A stretch of 64,000 nt of DNA from Sinorhizobium medicae (GCF_007827695.1 NZ_VITA01000012.1:124001-188000); one strand, 5' to 3'; shown: positions 1 through 8,427, numbered from the stretch's first letter. Notes: generated by a model from the sequence alone, not told the origin. Numbers and translations are program-made.

Positions 1-245
1 CTCTCGTGGTAGGTACCGCTTGGAGACATGATCCGACCGTCATCGATACTCCCCGTTGCGGTCGGGTCGACCGAGGTCGAGGGCATGGAGCGCATGGGGG
101 ACATGCGCACCTGGTTCTGCGTTCCCGGAGGATTGTTTGGGTCGAGACCCTGATAATAGCTATCCGCGAAGGCCGGCGCAGCGGCGCCGACCAAGGCGGA
201 TGACAGGGCAAATGCAGCAAATGATGTTTTCAGAAAAACTCTCAT
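1..245 (-). CDS. Small secreted protein, paralogue A (3' end outside window)
   Basis: The first 81 codons of a small exported protein of unknown function; the C-terminus lies beyond the left edge. Start is the ATG at 245, because the ATG at 250 meets a stop after two codons. Residues 1-27 form a signal peptide ending in AFA before DSYYQG. The mature part begins DSYYQGLDPNNPPGTQNQ, nearly the same as the gene at 547-945, so the two are tandem paralogues. This copy has lost the tidy YVDPxPTGS repeats of its neighbour; only SVDPTATGS is recognisable. The product is probably periplasmic or extracellular. I do not recognise the family. Confidence 0.6.
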   Translation of the reverse strand, partial: MRVFLKTSFAAFALSSALVGAAAPAFADSYYQGLDPNNPPGTQNQVRMSPMRSMPSTSVDPTATGSIDDGRIMSPSGTYHE

Positions 246-546
246 GGCATTAACTCCTATGTCCGTTAGGCATCCGACCTCCCAATGGATGCTGCTGTTC
301 AGCATACGAGCCTCCTACGAATGCTGCGGTTCCCAACATAACACCGCGCACCCGCCGAAGGCGTTTGACGTTTTGTCACGTTTGCTCATCCAAGAGTGAT
401 GGTCCTTACGCAACTTTAACTTGACGCCAATCCAGAGCCGCAGGTGAGGCACTGCTTGTCTGCCTCCGTGAATGAAGGGCGAACCATCGCCTCTCGAGGC
501 GGTGGTCCGCAAGAGCGCAACGCGCTCAGAAGAAGGGCCAAGGCAT
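246..546. other. Intergenic region, probable promoter of paralogue A
   Basis: No credible gene. It lies upstream of the minus-strand start at 245 and downstream of the stop at 547. It contains a TTTTGTCACGTTTGCTCAT segment near 373-391 that resembles TTTTCACATTTGCTCAT near 1078-1094 upstream of the second paralogue. The offset is about 700 bp, the same as the offset between the two start codons. The promoter therefore seems to have been duplicated together with the gene. I could not assign -35 and -10 boxes. Confidence 0.35.
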
Positions 547-945
547 TTAGGGACGCGGTGCTGGAGGCGATATGCCCTGATAGTAGTCACCGTCACCGGG
601 GCCCTGATACTCATTCGTATAGTGCTCTCGTGCCTTGCCGGGCACGTTATTGGCCCGGCTGCCCATCGGCGCCGGATCCACATAGATGCTGCCCGTGGGC
701 GTAGGATCGACATAGACAGTGCCGGTCGGCGCGGGATCGACATAGACGCTCCCGGTCGGAGCAGGATCGACGTAATACGGGCTGGCCGGCACGGGTACCA
801 TTACCGACCCGGCGTTCTGTGTTCCCGGAGGATTGTGCGGGTCGATACCCTGATAATAACTATCTGCAAAGGCCGGCACCGCGACGCCGGCAAGCGCCGA
901 TGAGAGGGCAAATGCAGCGAGCGGTGTTCTGAAAGGAACTTTCAT
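547..945 (-). CDS. Small secreted repeat protein, paralogue B
   Basis: A 132-residue exported protein of unknown function. I chose the ATG at 945 (MKVPFRTPL) over an upstream start at 969 because it places the signal peptide at the N-terminus and matches the start of paralogue A. The signal peptide ends AFA|DSYYQG near residue 28. Residues about 55-97 hold four copies of a ten-residue unit of the form YVDPAPTGSV, followed by a short Gly/Asp/Tyr-rich tail that repeats the DYYQG motif of the mature N-terminus. There are no Cys residues, no lipobox and no internal membrane segment. A periplasmic or surface-exposed, low-complexity, Pro-rich role is likely. The function cannot be named. Confidence 0.7.
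   Translation of the reverse strand: MKVPFRTPLAAFALSSALAGVAVPAFADSYYQGIDPHNPPGTQNAGSVMVPVPASPYYVDPAPTGSVYVDPAPTGTVYVDPTPTGSIYVDPAPMGSRANNVPGKAREHYTNEYQGPGDGDYYQGISPPAPRP
674..775. repeat. 30-bp tandem repeat inside the secreted protein gene
   Basis: Units begin at 674, 704, 734 and 764, each opening GGATC(G/C)AC. The exact 30-bp period equals ten codons and encodes the YVDPxPTGxx units. The third unit is very close to the second. In-frame repeats like this can change copy number by slippage or recombination without breaking the reading frame. Confidence 0.8.
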
Positions 946-1171
946 GGCGTTGCTCCTGTCTGTTTCCACATCAGCTTCCGAACGCGGAGGCTGTCATCAC
1001 AGCAGAGGGCTTCTCGCCAATGCTGCATTTTCATAACTCGTTTGGCGTGCAGGGGTTCCTTAAATGCGCCCCGTATGTTTTCACATTTGCTCATGTCGCC
1101 GTGATGCGGATCTGGCGGCCGTTGCGTCGCCGCCGCCGCCGCATCTCGGCGTCAAACGTTCGCCGGCTCAT

Positions 1172-1193
1172 GCAAAAGCCCGCTTTCGCGGGC
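1172..1193 (-). terminator. Terminator of the mcp-cheW operon
   Basis: GCCCGC-TTTC-GCGGGC stem-loop at 1178-1193. Read on the minus strand it is followed by TTTT. It lies about 75 bp past the cheW stop, as expected for intrinsic termination of the chemotaxis transcript. Confidence 0.65.
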
Positions 1194-1268
1194 CTCTACG
1201 AAAAGAAATGCGGGCTTATGACGGCTCGTCCCTGCTGGCTCGGGAATGGAGCTTCGCTCCCCGAAGGC

Positions 1269-1733
1269 CTATGCCGCCTGCGCCAGTTCCTCGGCGATGA
1301 CGGTATCGAGGTTGAGGAAGCAGACCATCGATTTCTCAAGTGCAACTATGCCGCGGCAGAATGCTCGCTGTGCTTCCGGGATGATCTCCGGCGCCGGCTG
1401 CAGATCTTCGCCGCGGATCGTCATCATGTCCGAGACCTTCTCGACCAGGAGCCCGACGAGCTTGCCATTGATATCGGTAACGATGATCGCGGAGCGCTCG
1501 GACGGCTCGGTCATCTTCATCCCAAGGCGGCAGGCCATGTCGATGACGGGGATCACTGCGCCGCGCAGGTTGATGAGACCTAGGACATAGGGAGGGGTGT
1601 GCGGCATCGGCGTCACCGGCGCCCAGCCGCGAATTTCTCGGATCGCCATGATGTCTATGCAGAATTCCTGGTCGCCCAGATGAAAGGAGACGATTTCAAG
1701 GTAGGCGCCTGACTGTTTGATTGCGTTGCTCAT
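1269..1733 (-). CDS. cheW: Chemotaxis coupling protein CheW
   Basis: A 154-residue adaptor linking chemoreceptors to the CheA kinase at the cytoplasmic face of the membrane. Family landmarks are an N-terminal beta segment SFHLGDQEFCIDI, then IREI, then the receptor/CheA-binding core VLGLINLRGAVIPVIDMACRLGM, then IIVTDINGKLVGLLVEKVSDMM. The length is normal for the family. I took the ATG at 1733 (MSNAIKQSG) because it lies two bases after the stop of the upstream chemoreceptor; an earlier start at 1751 would overlap that gene by 16 bases. The tight pairing suggests a dedicated coupling protein for this receptor. By memory it resembles the mcpE-cheW2 pair of S. meliloti, which I have not checked. 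Confidence 0.92.
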   Translation of the reverse strand: MSNAIKQSGAYLEIVSFHLGDQEFCIDIMAIREIRGWAPVTPMPHTPPYVLGLINLRGAVIPVIDMACRLGMKMTEPSERSAIIVTDINGKLVGLLVEKVSDMMTIRGEDLQPAPEIIPEAQRAFCRGIVALEKSMVCFLNLDTVIAEELAQAA

Positions 1734-1735
1734 GA

Positions 1736-3808
1736 TCAAAACTCTTCCCAATTTTTACCGGATGCCTTTGCCGACGGCAGCGAACCCGGGCTGTTGCCAA
1801 ATGCGCCCGCCAATTTTCCCATCAACGCCTTGGCGGGAGATGGAACGGAGCGCGTGGATGATTGTGCGGCTGTGCCTGACTTGCGGAGCGTGAGGGTCGT
1901 CGCGCCAGCCCCCGGTGTCGCGCTCGCCTGGACGCTCGCCATGGTCGTGCCTCCCCTGCCCGACGGTTGGACCGCCGCCATGCCGGTCGCCGTCTCGCGC
2001 GCCCGCTCATGGCGAAATTGCCCGACGAGTTCGCTTAGCATCTCGGCATCCTGCGCAAGCGTACGACTCGTCGCATTCGTCTGTTCGACCATGGCGGCAT
2101 TCTGCTGCGTCATCTGGTCGAGCTGCGCCACGGCGGTGTTGATTTCATTCAGGCCAGTCGATTGCTCGCGCGCCGCTAGGACGATGGAGCTCATATGTTC
2201 GTTGATGCGGGCGACCTTGGTACCGATGTGGCCAAGCGCATGCCCGGTCTCCTGAACCAGCCTGACACCGGCCTTTACCTCGTCGCCCGAACGGCTCACC
2301 AGAGCCTTGATGTCTTTGGCGGCCCCGGCGGCTCGCTGGGCGAGCTCCCTCACTTCCTGGGCAACGACCGCAAAGCCTTTGCCGGCTTCTCCGGCCCGCG
2401 CGGCCTCGACCCCGGCATTGAGCGCCAGCAGATTGGTCTGGAACGCAATCTCGTCGATCACGTTGATGATCTTTCCGATCTCGCTGGAGGCGCCCTCGAT
2501 GCGGGCCATTGCAGCGATCGCTTCACCGACGATACGTCCGGACTCCTCGGCATTTATGCGCGTTTCATCGACTATATGGCTCGCCTCTTCGGCGCGCTCG
2601 GTCGCGGTCTTCACCGTGACGGTGATCTCCTCCAGCGCGGCAGAAGTCTGCTCCAGCGACGCCGCCTGCTTTTCGGTCCGCCAGGCCAGGTCGTCGGCAG
2701 CACTGCGCATTTGCCGCCCGTTCGATTCGATGGAGGCGGTGTTTTCCCTGACGCTCGACAGAACGTGGCTCAACCGCTCCACCGTATCATTGAAGTCCCG
2801 GCGCAGGGCATCGAGCCCGCCCTCGAAAGGCTCGCGGATCGCGACAGCCAGATTGCCGTCTGCAAGCTGGTTCAGTGCCCGGCCAAGGGTCTCAACTGCG
2901 GTTTTGATCAAGCCGGCCGCCTGCTGACGCTCTGCCTCCTGCCGCCCACGTTCCGCTTCAGTTTCGTTCCGGCTCGTCTTCGCCCGTTCCTCCAGCGACC
3001 GCTTCTCGATTGCCGAAGCCCGGAAAAGCTCCACCGATCGTGCCATCTCACCGATTTCGTCGCCGCGTTCGAGCCCGGCCACATCAGCTGAAAGATCGCC
3101 CTCTTGTATCCGCCGCATGTTATCGCGCAGACCGAGAATGCCCCGGCGCAATGCGTTCCCGTGGAACCAGATCAGGCCGATAAGGCTTGCCATAGCCAGC
3201 AGGCAGGCGACGGCCTGGAACATGAGCGCATGTTTGCCGCTGGCACGCACATCGGCAATCCGTGCCTCGGCAAGGCTGGCTGCGGCATCGGCCAATCGCG
3301 CAAGCGACGCGCCCAGGCGCTCGCCGGCGCCGTCGATCACATCATCGATGCGAGCAAATTCGGCGGCTGGCGCTCCCGCTTCCACGAGAGCCTTCAACTC
3401 CTGCTCGACTGTCCTACGCAGTTCGGCCAGATCCGCATCGAAGCCGGCAAGGACCTCAGACTGCCCCAGAAGACGCGCAAGCGTCTGTATATCGGCTTGG
3501 TTGCGCTCGATAACTGCCAGAGAGGCCCTGATCTGGAGCGCGCGGTCCGGATGTATCCGGCGCTCGGCGCGGTCCACAATCGTGTCCATTGCCGCAAGCA
3601 CGAGTTCCACCTGGGCGAGGCGCATTTCCTCGAGCGTTCCTGCACCGCGCTGAGCGATGATCGCCTTTTCGAGTGCTTCGCCTGAGCTGCCTTGTTCATA
3701 CAGGCCAAGGGCGAGAACGGAACCGAACCCGAGAAAGGCGGCGCCCGCAAGCGTGGCAAGACGTTGGCTCACGGAGAGTTTACTCTTGGCGGATGGCAGC
3801 GTGTTCAT
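1736..3808 (-). CDS. Methyl-accepting chemotaxis protein with C-terminal NWEEF tether
   Basis: A 690-residue transmembrane chemoreceptor. Start is the ATG at 3808 (MNTLPSAKSK), which puts the first membrane segment at residues 17-36. A roughly 155-residue periplasmic helical region follows, then a second membrane segment near 194-216. Next come two HAMP-like stretches, the first around GDLSADVAGLERGDEIGEM and the second around GNLAVAIREPFEGG. The signalling tip is IINVIDEIAFQTNLLALNAGVEAARAGE split over a long coiled coil. The protein ends KNWEEF, a C-terminal pentapeptide of the kind that tethers CheR and CheB. No PAS or Cache fold is evident, so the ligand cannot be predicted. It is co-transcribed with cheW, two bases downstream. 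Confidence 0.92.
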   Translation of the reverse strand: MNTLPSAKSKLSVSQRLATLAGAAFLGFGSVLALGLYEQGSSGEALEKAIIAQRGAGTLEEMRLAQVELVLAAMDTIVDRAERRIHPDRALQIRASLAVIERNQADIQTLARLLGQSEVLAGFDADLAELRRTVEQELKALVEAGAPAAEFARIDDVIDGAGERLGASLARLADAAASLAEARIADVRASGKHALMFQAVACLLAMASLIGLIWFHGNALRRGILGLRDNMRRIQEGDLSADVAGLERGDEIGEMARSVELFRASAIEKRSLEERAKTSRNETEAERGRQEAERQQAAGLIKTAVETLGRALNQLADGNLAVAIREPFEGGLDALRRDFNDTVERLSHVLSSVRENTASIESNGRQMRSAADDLAWRTEKQAASLEQTSAALEEITVTVKTATERAEEASHIVDETRINAEESGRIVGEAIAAMARIEGASSEIGKIINVIDEIAFQTNLLALNAGVEAARAGEAGKGFAVVAQEVRELAQRAAGAAKDIKALVSRSGDEVKAGVRLVQETGHALGHIGTKVARINEHMSSIVLAAREQSTGLNEINTAVAQLDQMTQQNAAMVEQTNATSRTLAQDAEMLSELVGQFRHERARETATGMAAVQPSGRGGTTMASVQASATPGAGATTLTLRKSGTAAQSSTRSVPSPAKALMGKLAGAFGNSPGSLPSAKASGKNWEEF

Positions 3809-4070
3809 TGAATATGGCAGTCCGTGGCTGGACCCCGCCGACGGCAGGTCTTCCGTTGCGATCGATGCGGGAAACCGGAGCTCGATCAAACCGGATGACC
3901 TCATGTCATATCGAAGTGGTGCACTTCTCCGCGTCATTGGACATTGGCAAATACATCTTAAACAATTGCTAAAACACGAGATCAATGCTCCCGCAGCGGC
4001 TATGCGGAAGGTTACGCGAATCCGCTGCGACTGCCCTTTTCCTTCCGTCTCACAATGCTATGATCTCCCA

Positions 4071-4229
4071 ATGCGCACGGACACAAAGAAGTCGCTCACA
4101 CCCCTGATCTTCGCCCTCGTTACGGGCGCGCTCGCGCTCGTCTCTTTGCTCGCTTTCAAAGGCTGGATGGCGAATGGGGCGGATATTTTTCTGTCGCTGG
4201 CTCAAGCCGGCCTCGCCTGGTGCATCTGA
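4071..4229 (+). CDS. Small membrane protein upstream of the SCO1 gene
   Basis: A 52-residue protein starting at the ATG at 4071 (MRTDTKKSLTP). It has one clear hydrophobic helix, LIFALVTGALALVSLLAF, and a second, weaker one, IFLSLAQAGLAWCI, at the C-terminus. It probably sits in the inner membrane with a short basic cytoplasmic N-terminus. It precedes the SCO1-type copper chaperone in the same direction, with a gap of 144 bases, so a part in cytochrome oxidase biogenesis is possible but not shown. The ribosome-binding site is weak. The evidence is its composition and position, not a recognised family. Confidence 0.55.
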   Translation: MRTDTKKSLTPLIFALVTGALALVSLLAFKGWMANGADIFLSLAQAGLAWCI

Positions 4230-4373
4230 GACGGGACACACCCGAAGGTCCTGCGGCATTTGTCCCCTTTGCACCAGTGCATGTGAAGCGGTATCAACGC
4301 CCTACATTCCTGACGGCCTTACGGCGAAGCGCGTCCGCCCGGATGCGCAATGGGCCGCAACAGACTGGTGGCA

Positions 4374-4976
4374 ATGATGAAATCCATACGCATAGTTCTC
4401 TGGGCGGCCATTCTGGTCCTGGTGGCCGTTCTCGGCTGGGTAAGCTTCGATATGACGCGATCCAAACAGCAGGCTGCTTCCGGCCCCTTCGGGGTACCCT
4501 TCACCCTCGTCGCCCAGAACGGCGAGCCGGTCACTGAAAAGGCCTTCACCGGCAAGCCGACGGCACTGTTCTTCGGCTTCACCCATTGTCCGGAAGTTTG
4601 CCCGACAACGCTGTTTGAACTGAACGGCTGGCTCGAAAAAGTCGATCCCGAGGGGAGCAAGCTGCAGGCCTACTTCATCACCGTCGATCCCGAGCGCGAC
4701 ACGCCTGAGGTACTCGGTCAGTATGTTTCGAACGTATCCAAGCGCATCACCGGCATCTCCGGTCCGCCCGAGAAGGTGCTGGAAATGGTGAAGGGCTATC
4801 GTGTCTACTACAAGAAGGTCCCCACCGACGAGGCAAAGCCGGAAGGCGACTACACGATGGACCATACCGCATCAGTCTTCCTCCTCGATGCGAACGGTCA
4901 ATTCAGCGGAACGATCGCCTATGGCGAAAATCCGGAAACGGCCGTCAAAAAGCTGGAAAATCTCACACGGGGCTGA
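4374..4976 (+). CDS. SCO1/SenC-type copper chaperone
   Basis: A 200-residue membrane-anchored thioredoxin-fold protein that delivers copper to the CuA site of cytochrome c oxidase. An N-terminal anchor at residues 7-25 is followed by the periplasmic domain. The CxxxC copper site is C72-PEV-C76 within FTHCPEVCPTT, and the third ligand is the histidine in MDHTASVFLLD near residue 162. FITVDPERDTPEVL is the usual SCO motif. Start is the double ATG at 4374/4377; the in-frame ATG at 4350 would add eight polar residues and is less likely. The preceding small membrane protein may be a partner; prmA follows in the same direction. Confidence 0.9.
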   Translation: MMKSIRIVLWAAILVLVAVLGWVSFDMTRSKQQAASGPFGVPFTLVAQNGEPVTEKAFTGKPTALFFGFTHCPEVCPTTLFELNGWLEKVDPEGSKLQAYFITVDPERDTPEVLGQYVSNVSKRITGISGPPEKVLEMVKGYRVYYKKVPTDEAKPEGDYTMDHTASVFLLDANGQFSGTIAYGENPETAVKKLENLTRG

Positions 4977-5137
4977 CGCTGATCGCCGTCACGACTCCCG
5001 CGAGCGTCGGAAAAGCCGGCGCTTTGCGTTTGTCCTCCATTCATGATAGCGGCGAAACCGACCACAGCGCAGGCATCCGATCGGACGTGCTGAAGACGCT
5101 ATGGCCCTTGAATGGCTGTATGCCGAAGGAAAGCACC

Positions 5138-6013
5138 GTGAGCGAGATACGCCTTTTCGTCACCACCACCGAGAAGCAGGCGACAGCCGTACTCGACGTC
5201 ATGAGCGCGATCTTCGAAGACGACGATTACGCGATAGCTACCATGGAGATCGACGAGAAGCGTGATGTCTGGGAAGCTTCGGTCTATATGATGGCCGACG
5301 AAGAAGAGAGCGTGAGATCGCGCCTCGCTCAGGCACTCGAAGCCGATTTTGCGAATCTTCCGATCGAGCGCGAAGTGCTGCCGGATGTGGACTGGATTGC
5401 CAAATCGCTCGAGGGCCTCGCCCCTGTGCGCGCAGGTCGCTTCGTCATCCACGGTTCGCACGACCGTGACAGGGTTAAACCCGGCGAGATCGCCATCGAG
5501 ATCGATGCCGGGCAGGCCTTCGGCACCGGCCATCACGGCACCACGGCCGGCTGCCTTGAAATGCTTGCCTCTGTCGCCCGGTCTCGGCCTGTCAGCAACG
5601 CTCTCGACCTGGGAACGGGAAGCGGTGTGCTGGCGATCGCCGCCTGGAAGCTTCTTCACGTGCCGGTGCTTGCAACCGACATCGATCCTGTCGCGACTTT
5701 CGTCGCCTCCGAAAACGCCCGTCGAAACGGTGTCGTCACCGGCTTGACCTTCGCCACCGCGCCCGGCTTTCACTCGAATACCTTCAGCGCCAGCGGCCCC
5801 TTCGACCTCATCATCGCCAACATCCTGGCGCGGCCGCTGATGAAGATGGCACCGCAACTTGCCGCAAATCTCGCCCCCGGAGGCTCGGTCATTCTCTCCG
5901 GCATCCTCGCCGAGCAGCGCTGGAAGGTGATCGCGGCCTATAATGGCCAGAACCTCAAGCATGCGCGCACCATTTGGCGCAACGGCTGGGTAACCATCCA
6001 TCTGACCCGATAA
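5138..6013 (+). CDS. prmA: Ribosomal protein L11 methyltransferase PrmA
   Basis: A 291-residue S-adenosylmethionine-dependent enzyme that methylates ribosomal protein L11 in the cytoplasm. The N-terminal substrate-recognition region leads into GQAFGTGHHGTT, the SAM-binding motif LDLGTGSGVLAIAAWK, a TDIDPVA acidic loop, and the PrmA signature NILARPL. I chose the GTG at 5138 (SEIRLFVTTTEKQ) because AAGGAAAG lies six bases upstream and because earlier ATGs would add a non-conserved extension. The gene is followed by a strong hairpin at 6094-6130 that should end the transcript. Confidence 0.9.
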   Translation: MSEIRLFVTTTEKQATAVLDVMSAIFEDDDYAIATMEIDEKRDVWEASVYMMADEEESVRSRLAQALEADFANLPIEREVLPDVDWIAKSLEGLAPVRAGRFVIHGSHDRDRVKPGEIAIEIDAGQAFGTGHHGTTAGCLEMLASVARSRPVSNALDLGTGSGVLAIAAWKLLHVPVLATDIDPVATFVASENARRNGVVTGLTFATAPGFHSNTFSASGPFDLIIANILARPLMKMAPQLAANLAPGGSVILSGILAEQRWKVIAAYNGQNLKHARTIWRNGWVTIHLTR

Positions 6014-6093
6014 GAGACTCTGCTTCGGTCCTTATTCCTCGACATCGGGATGAGGACCGTAAGAGTTCCAGCTGAGAAGAGAGCCTGAAACCG

Positions 6094-6130
6094 AAAAGGC
6101 CGCCCAGTCCATCATGACGGGCGGCCTTTT
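6094..6130 (+). terminator. Terminator after prmA
   Basis: A perfect 12-bp stem, AAAAGGCCGCCC paired with GGGCGGCCTTTT, around a 13-base loop. Because the stem starts with A4 and ends with T4 it can act in both directions. It could therefore also back up the end of the minus-strand RNA that finishes near 6131. Confidence 0.8.
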
Positions 6131-6290
6131 CGAAACAAAGGCGATGCCGAAGCATCGCCTGCTGGCCGGCTTGTGACCGACCATACCCGCGAGCCTGAGG
6201 AGGAGGAGCGCTCAAGCGGGCTCTACCGTTCCGAAGCTGACCACCCTGAGGGAGGAGGAGAACAGATGACCAGCTATTCTCGGAACTGCA
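6131..6290 (-). ncRNA. Candidate anti-Shine-Dalgarno sRNA (alpha-r14/NfeR1-like architecture)
   Basis: Read on the minus strand, three hairpins follow one another. The first pairs CCGA plus AGCTG with CAGCT plus TCGG (6231-6239 with 6271-6283), and its loop exposes CTCCTCCTCCC. The second pairs 6186-6194 with 6210-6220 (nine pairs, one two-base bulge), and its loop exposes CTCCTCCTCC. The third, GGCGATGC-TTCG-GCATCGCC at 6140-6159, is followed by TTTGTTTC, a classic intrinsic terminator. Two looped anti-SD motifs plus a terminator is the architecture I recall for rhizobial alpha-r14 trans-acting sRNAs, which block ribosome binding on transporter mRNAs. The 5' end is approximate. Family membership is inference. 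Confidence 0.5.
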
Positions 6291-6328
6291 GTCTTTTGAA
6301 CCGGCGAATATTCGTCCGTGTTCGTTGA

Positions 6329-6555
6329 GCGCGCTTATAAACTATAATTCCGATAGAGATAGATACATTGCGGCATGGGTGCCATGCATCGTGTGCATAT
6401 GTATGACAAATGGGCAGACGCCCTCAGCCGGAGGTGAGCCGATATGGCTGCTGTTTTATGAGTCTTGTCCCAAAACCGCTGCACATTTTCGGGCGACATG
6501 CATTAACATGCCTCGTCTCACCTTCCGTTCTCCTTCAAGCTTACCGGGGATATCC
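6329..6555. other. Leader region of the aminopeptidase gene
   Basis: No supported gene. It holds an AT-richer stretch near 6335-6370 that could carry the promoter of the plus-strand aminopeptidase, of the minus-strand sRNA candidate, or of both. The reading frame of the aminopeptidase stays open upstream to 6325, but the encoded residues are not aminopeptidase-like. Confidence 0.3.
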
Positions 6556-8391
6556 ATGTTCCAGTCCTTCGAAGTCACCTCCACGCCTCAGTTCGGCAAG
6601 GAGAGAACCGCCGCACTGCGTACAGCCATCGCAAGCCTGGGCGTCGATGGCTTTCTCGTGCCGCGTGCCGACGAGTTTCAGGGAGAATATGTGCCCCGCT
6701 GCTGCGAACGGCTATCGTGGCTGACCGGGTTTACGGGCTCGGCGGGCGTTGCGCTCGTCACGCAGCGCCAGGCGATCGTTTTCGTCGACGGCCGCTACGT
6801 CACGCAGCTCAAGGAGCAGGTCGACGGCAGCGTCTTCACCGGCGGCGATCTCATCGGCGAACCGCCGCATGTGTGGCTTGAGCGCCATGCACCAAAGGGT
6901 TTCCGCCTCGGCATCGATCCCTGGCTGCACACCGCAGCGGAAGTTCGCCGGCTCGAAAAGGCGCTCGCCGCGATCGATGGCAGCCTCGTATTTCTTGACC
7001 ACAATCCGCTCGACCGGCTCTGGGCCGACCGTCCGGCGGCGCCGCTTGGTGCGGTGGCGATCCAGCCCGTCGAGCATGCGGGGCGATTGGCGAAGGAGAA
7101 GATCGCGGCAATCGCGGCGGAAGTGGAAAAGACCAATGCCGCAGCCGTCGTTCTGACGGACCCCTCCTCCGTCGCCTGGACCTTCAATATCCGCGGCAGC
7201 GACGTGCCCCACACCCCGCACCCTTTGGCCCGCGCCATCGTCCATTCTGACGGACGCGCGGAGCTTTTTCTCGACAAGCGCAAGACGGGAATCGAGCAGG
7301 AAGCCTATCTGACCCAGCTTGCAGACATAATGGCACCCGCGACCTTCGACGATCGCCTGGCCGCCCTCGCCTCTACCGGCGCGGCAATGATGATCGACCC
7401 CGATCTCGCCCCCTTCGCCATCGGCGAGCTGATCCGCAGGACGGAAGGCCTGGTCATAGAGGCCGCCGATCCCGCCCGCCTGCCGCGCGCCTGCAAGAAT
7501 GCAGCCGAGATCGGCGGATCGATCCGGGCGCACCTGCAGGATGGTGCGGCGATGGTTGAGTTTCTCGCCTGGCTCGACCGGGCGGAGCCCGGCAGCGTCA
7601 CCGAAATCGGCGCAGTCCGGCAGTTGGAGGCAGCGCGTGCAGCCGTCGGTGAGCGCATGCAGAACCCCCTGAAGGACATTTCTTTCGACACGATCGCCGG
7701 TTCCGGCCCGCATGCTGCAATCATGCACTACCGGGTCACGAACGATACCGACCGGCCGATCGAGGCGGGAACGATGTTCCTGATCGACTCCGGCGCGCAA
7801 TACGTCAACGGCACGACGGACATCACCCGCACCGTGGCGATCGGGACAGTGCCGGAAGAGCAGAAGCGGTTCTTTACGCTCGTTCTCAAGGGCATGATCG
7901 CAATCAGCACGGCGCGCTTCCCGAAGGGATCGCGCGGCGTCGACCTCGATCCGCTCGCCCGGATCGCGCTGTGGAAGGCCGGCGCCGATTATGCCCATGG
8001 GACCGGTCACGGCGTCGGCTCGTATCTTTCGGTCCATGAAGGACCGCAGCGCATTGCGCGGCTTGCCACGCAGGAATTGTTGCCCGGCATGATGCTTTCC
8101 AACGAGCCGGGCTATTATCGCCCCGGCGCCTTCGGCATCCGTATCGAAAACCTCGTCTTCGTTCGCGAACCGGAGGAAATCGCAGGCGGCGACCAGCCAA
8201 TGCTCGGCTTCGACACGCTGACCTATTGCCCGATCGACCGCCGGCTCGTCCTTCCCGCCCTTCTGACGGACGACGAACTCGACTGGCTGAATTCTTACCA
8301 CTCGGAAACGCGGGGGAAGCTGATGCCGCTTTTGGCCGACGGTGAGACCAGAGCCTGGTTGACCAGCGCTACGGAATCGATCGAGCGATAA
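6556..8391 (+). CDS. pepP: Xaa-Pro aminopeptidase, long M24B form
   Basis: A 611-residue cytosolic metallopeptidase predicted to remove N-terminal residues preceding proline. Two creatinase-like N-terminal domains lead to the C-terminal pita-bread catalytic domain. The dinuclear metal ligands are visible: the Asp of LIDSGAQY, the Asp of TTDITRT, the His of HGTGHGVG, the Glu of SNEPGYY and the Glu of RIENLVFV. The length matches the three-domain XPNPEP1-like branch rather than the 440-residue E. coli PepP. Start is the ATG at 6556 (MFQSFEVTST) with GGGGAT just upstream; the longer open frame from 6325 encodes no aminopeptidase-like sequence. A hairpin follows the stop at 8400-8427. Confidence 0.88.
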   Translation: MFQSFEVTSTPQFGKERTAALRTAIASLGVDGFLVPRADEFQGEYVPRCCERLSWLTGFTGSAGVALVTQRQAIVFVDGRYVTQLKEQVDGSVFTGGDLIGEPPHVWLERHAPKGFRLGIDPWLHTAAEVRRLEKALAAIDGSLVFLDHNPLDRLWADRPAAPLGAVAIQPVEHAGRLAKEKIAAIAAEVEKTNAAAVVLTDPSSVAWTFNIRGSDVPHTPHPLARAIVHSDGRAELFLDKRKTGIEQEAYLTQLADIMAPATFDDRLAALASTGAAMMIDPDLAPFAIGELIRRTEGLVIEAADPARLPRACKNAAEIGGSIRAHLQDGAAMVEFLAWLDRAEPGSVTEIGAVRQLEAARAAVGERMQNPLKDISFDTIAGSGPHAAIMHYRVTNDTDRPIEAGTMFLIDSGAQYVNGTTDITRTVAIGTVPEEQKRFFTLVLKGMIAISTARFPKGSRGVDLDPLARIALWKAGADYAHGTGHGVGSYLSVHEGPQRIARLATQELLPGMMLSNEPGYYRPGAFGIRIENLVFVREPEEIAGGDQPMLGFDTLTYCPIDRRLVLPALLTDDELDWLNSYHSETRGKLMPLLADGETRAWLTSATESIER

Positions 8392-8399
8392 ACGGAGGG

Positions 8400-8427
8400 G
8401 GATGCGGCAAAGTCTGTGCCCGCATCC
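8400..8427 (+). terminator. Hairpin after pepP
   Basis: GGATGCGG paired with CCGCATCC around a 12-base loop, starting eight bases after the pepP stop. There is no good T-run, so termination is plausible but not certain. Confidence 0.4.

Noticed and set aside
6266-6328. 20-residue plus-strand open frame with a strong GGAGGAGGAG ribosome-binding site
   Set aside because: It could be a leader peptide, but the GGAGGAGGAG motif occurs twice (6199 and 6251) and fits better as the reverse complement of two anti-SD loops of a minus-strand sRNA. The peptide itself looks like nothing known.
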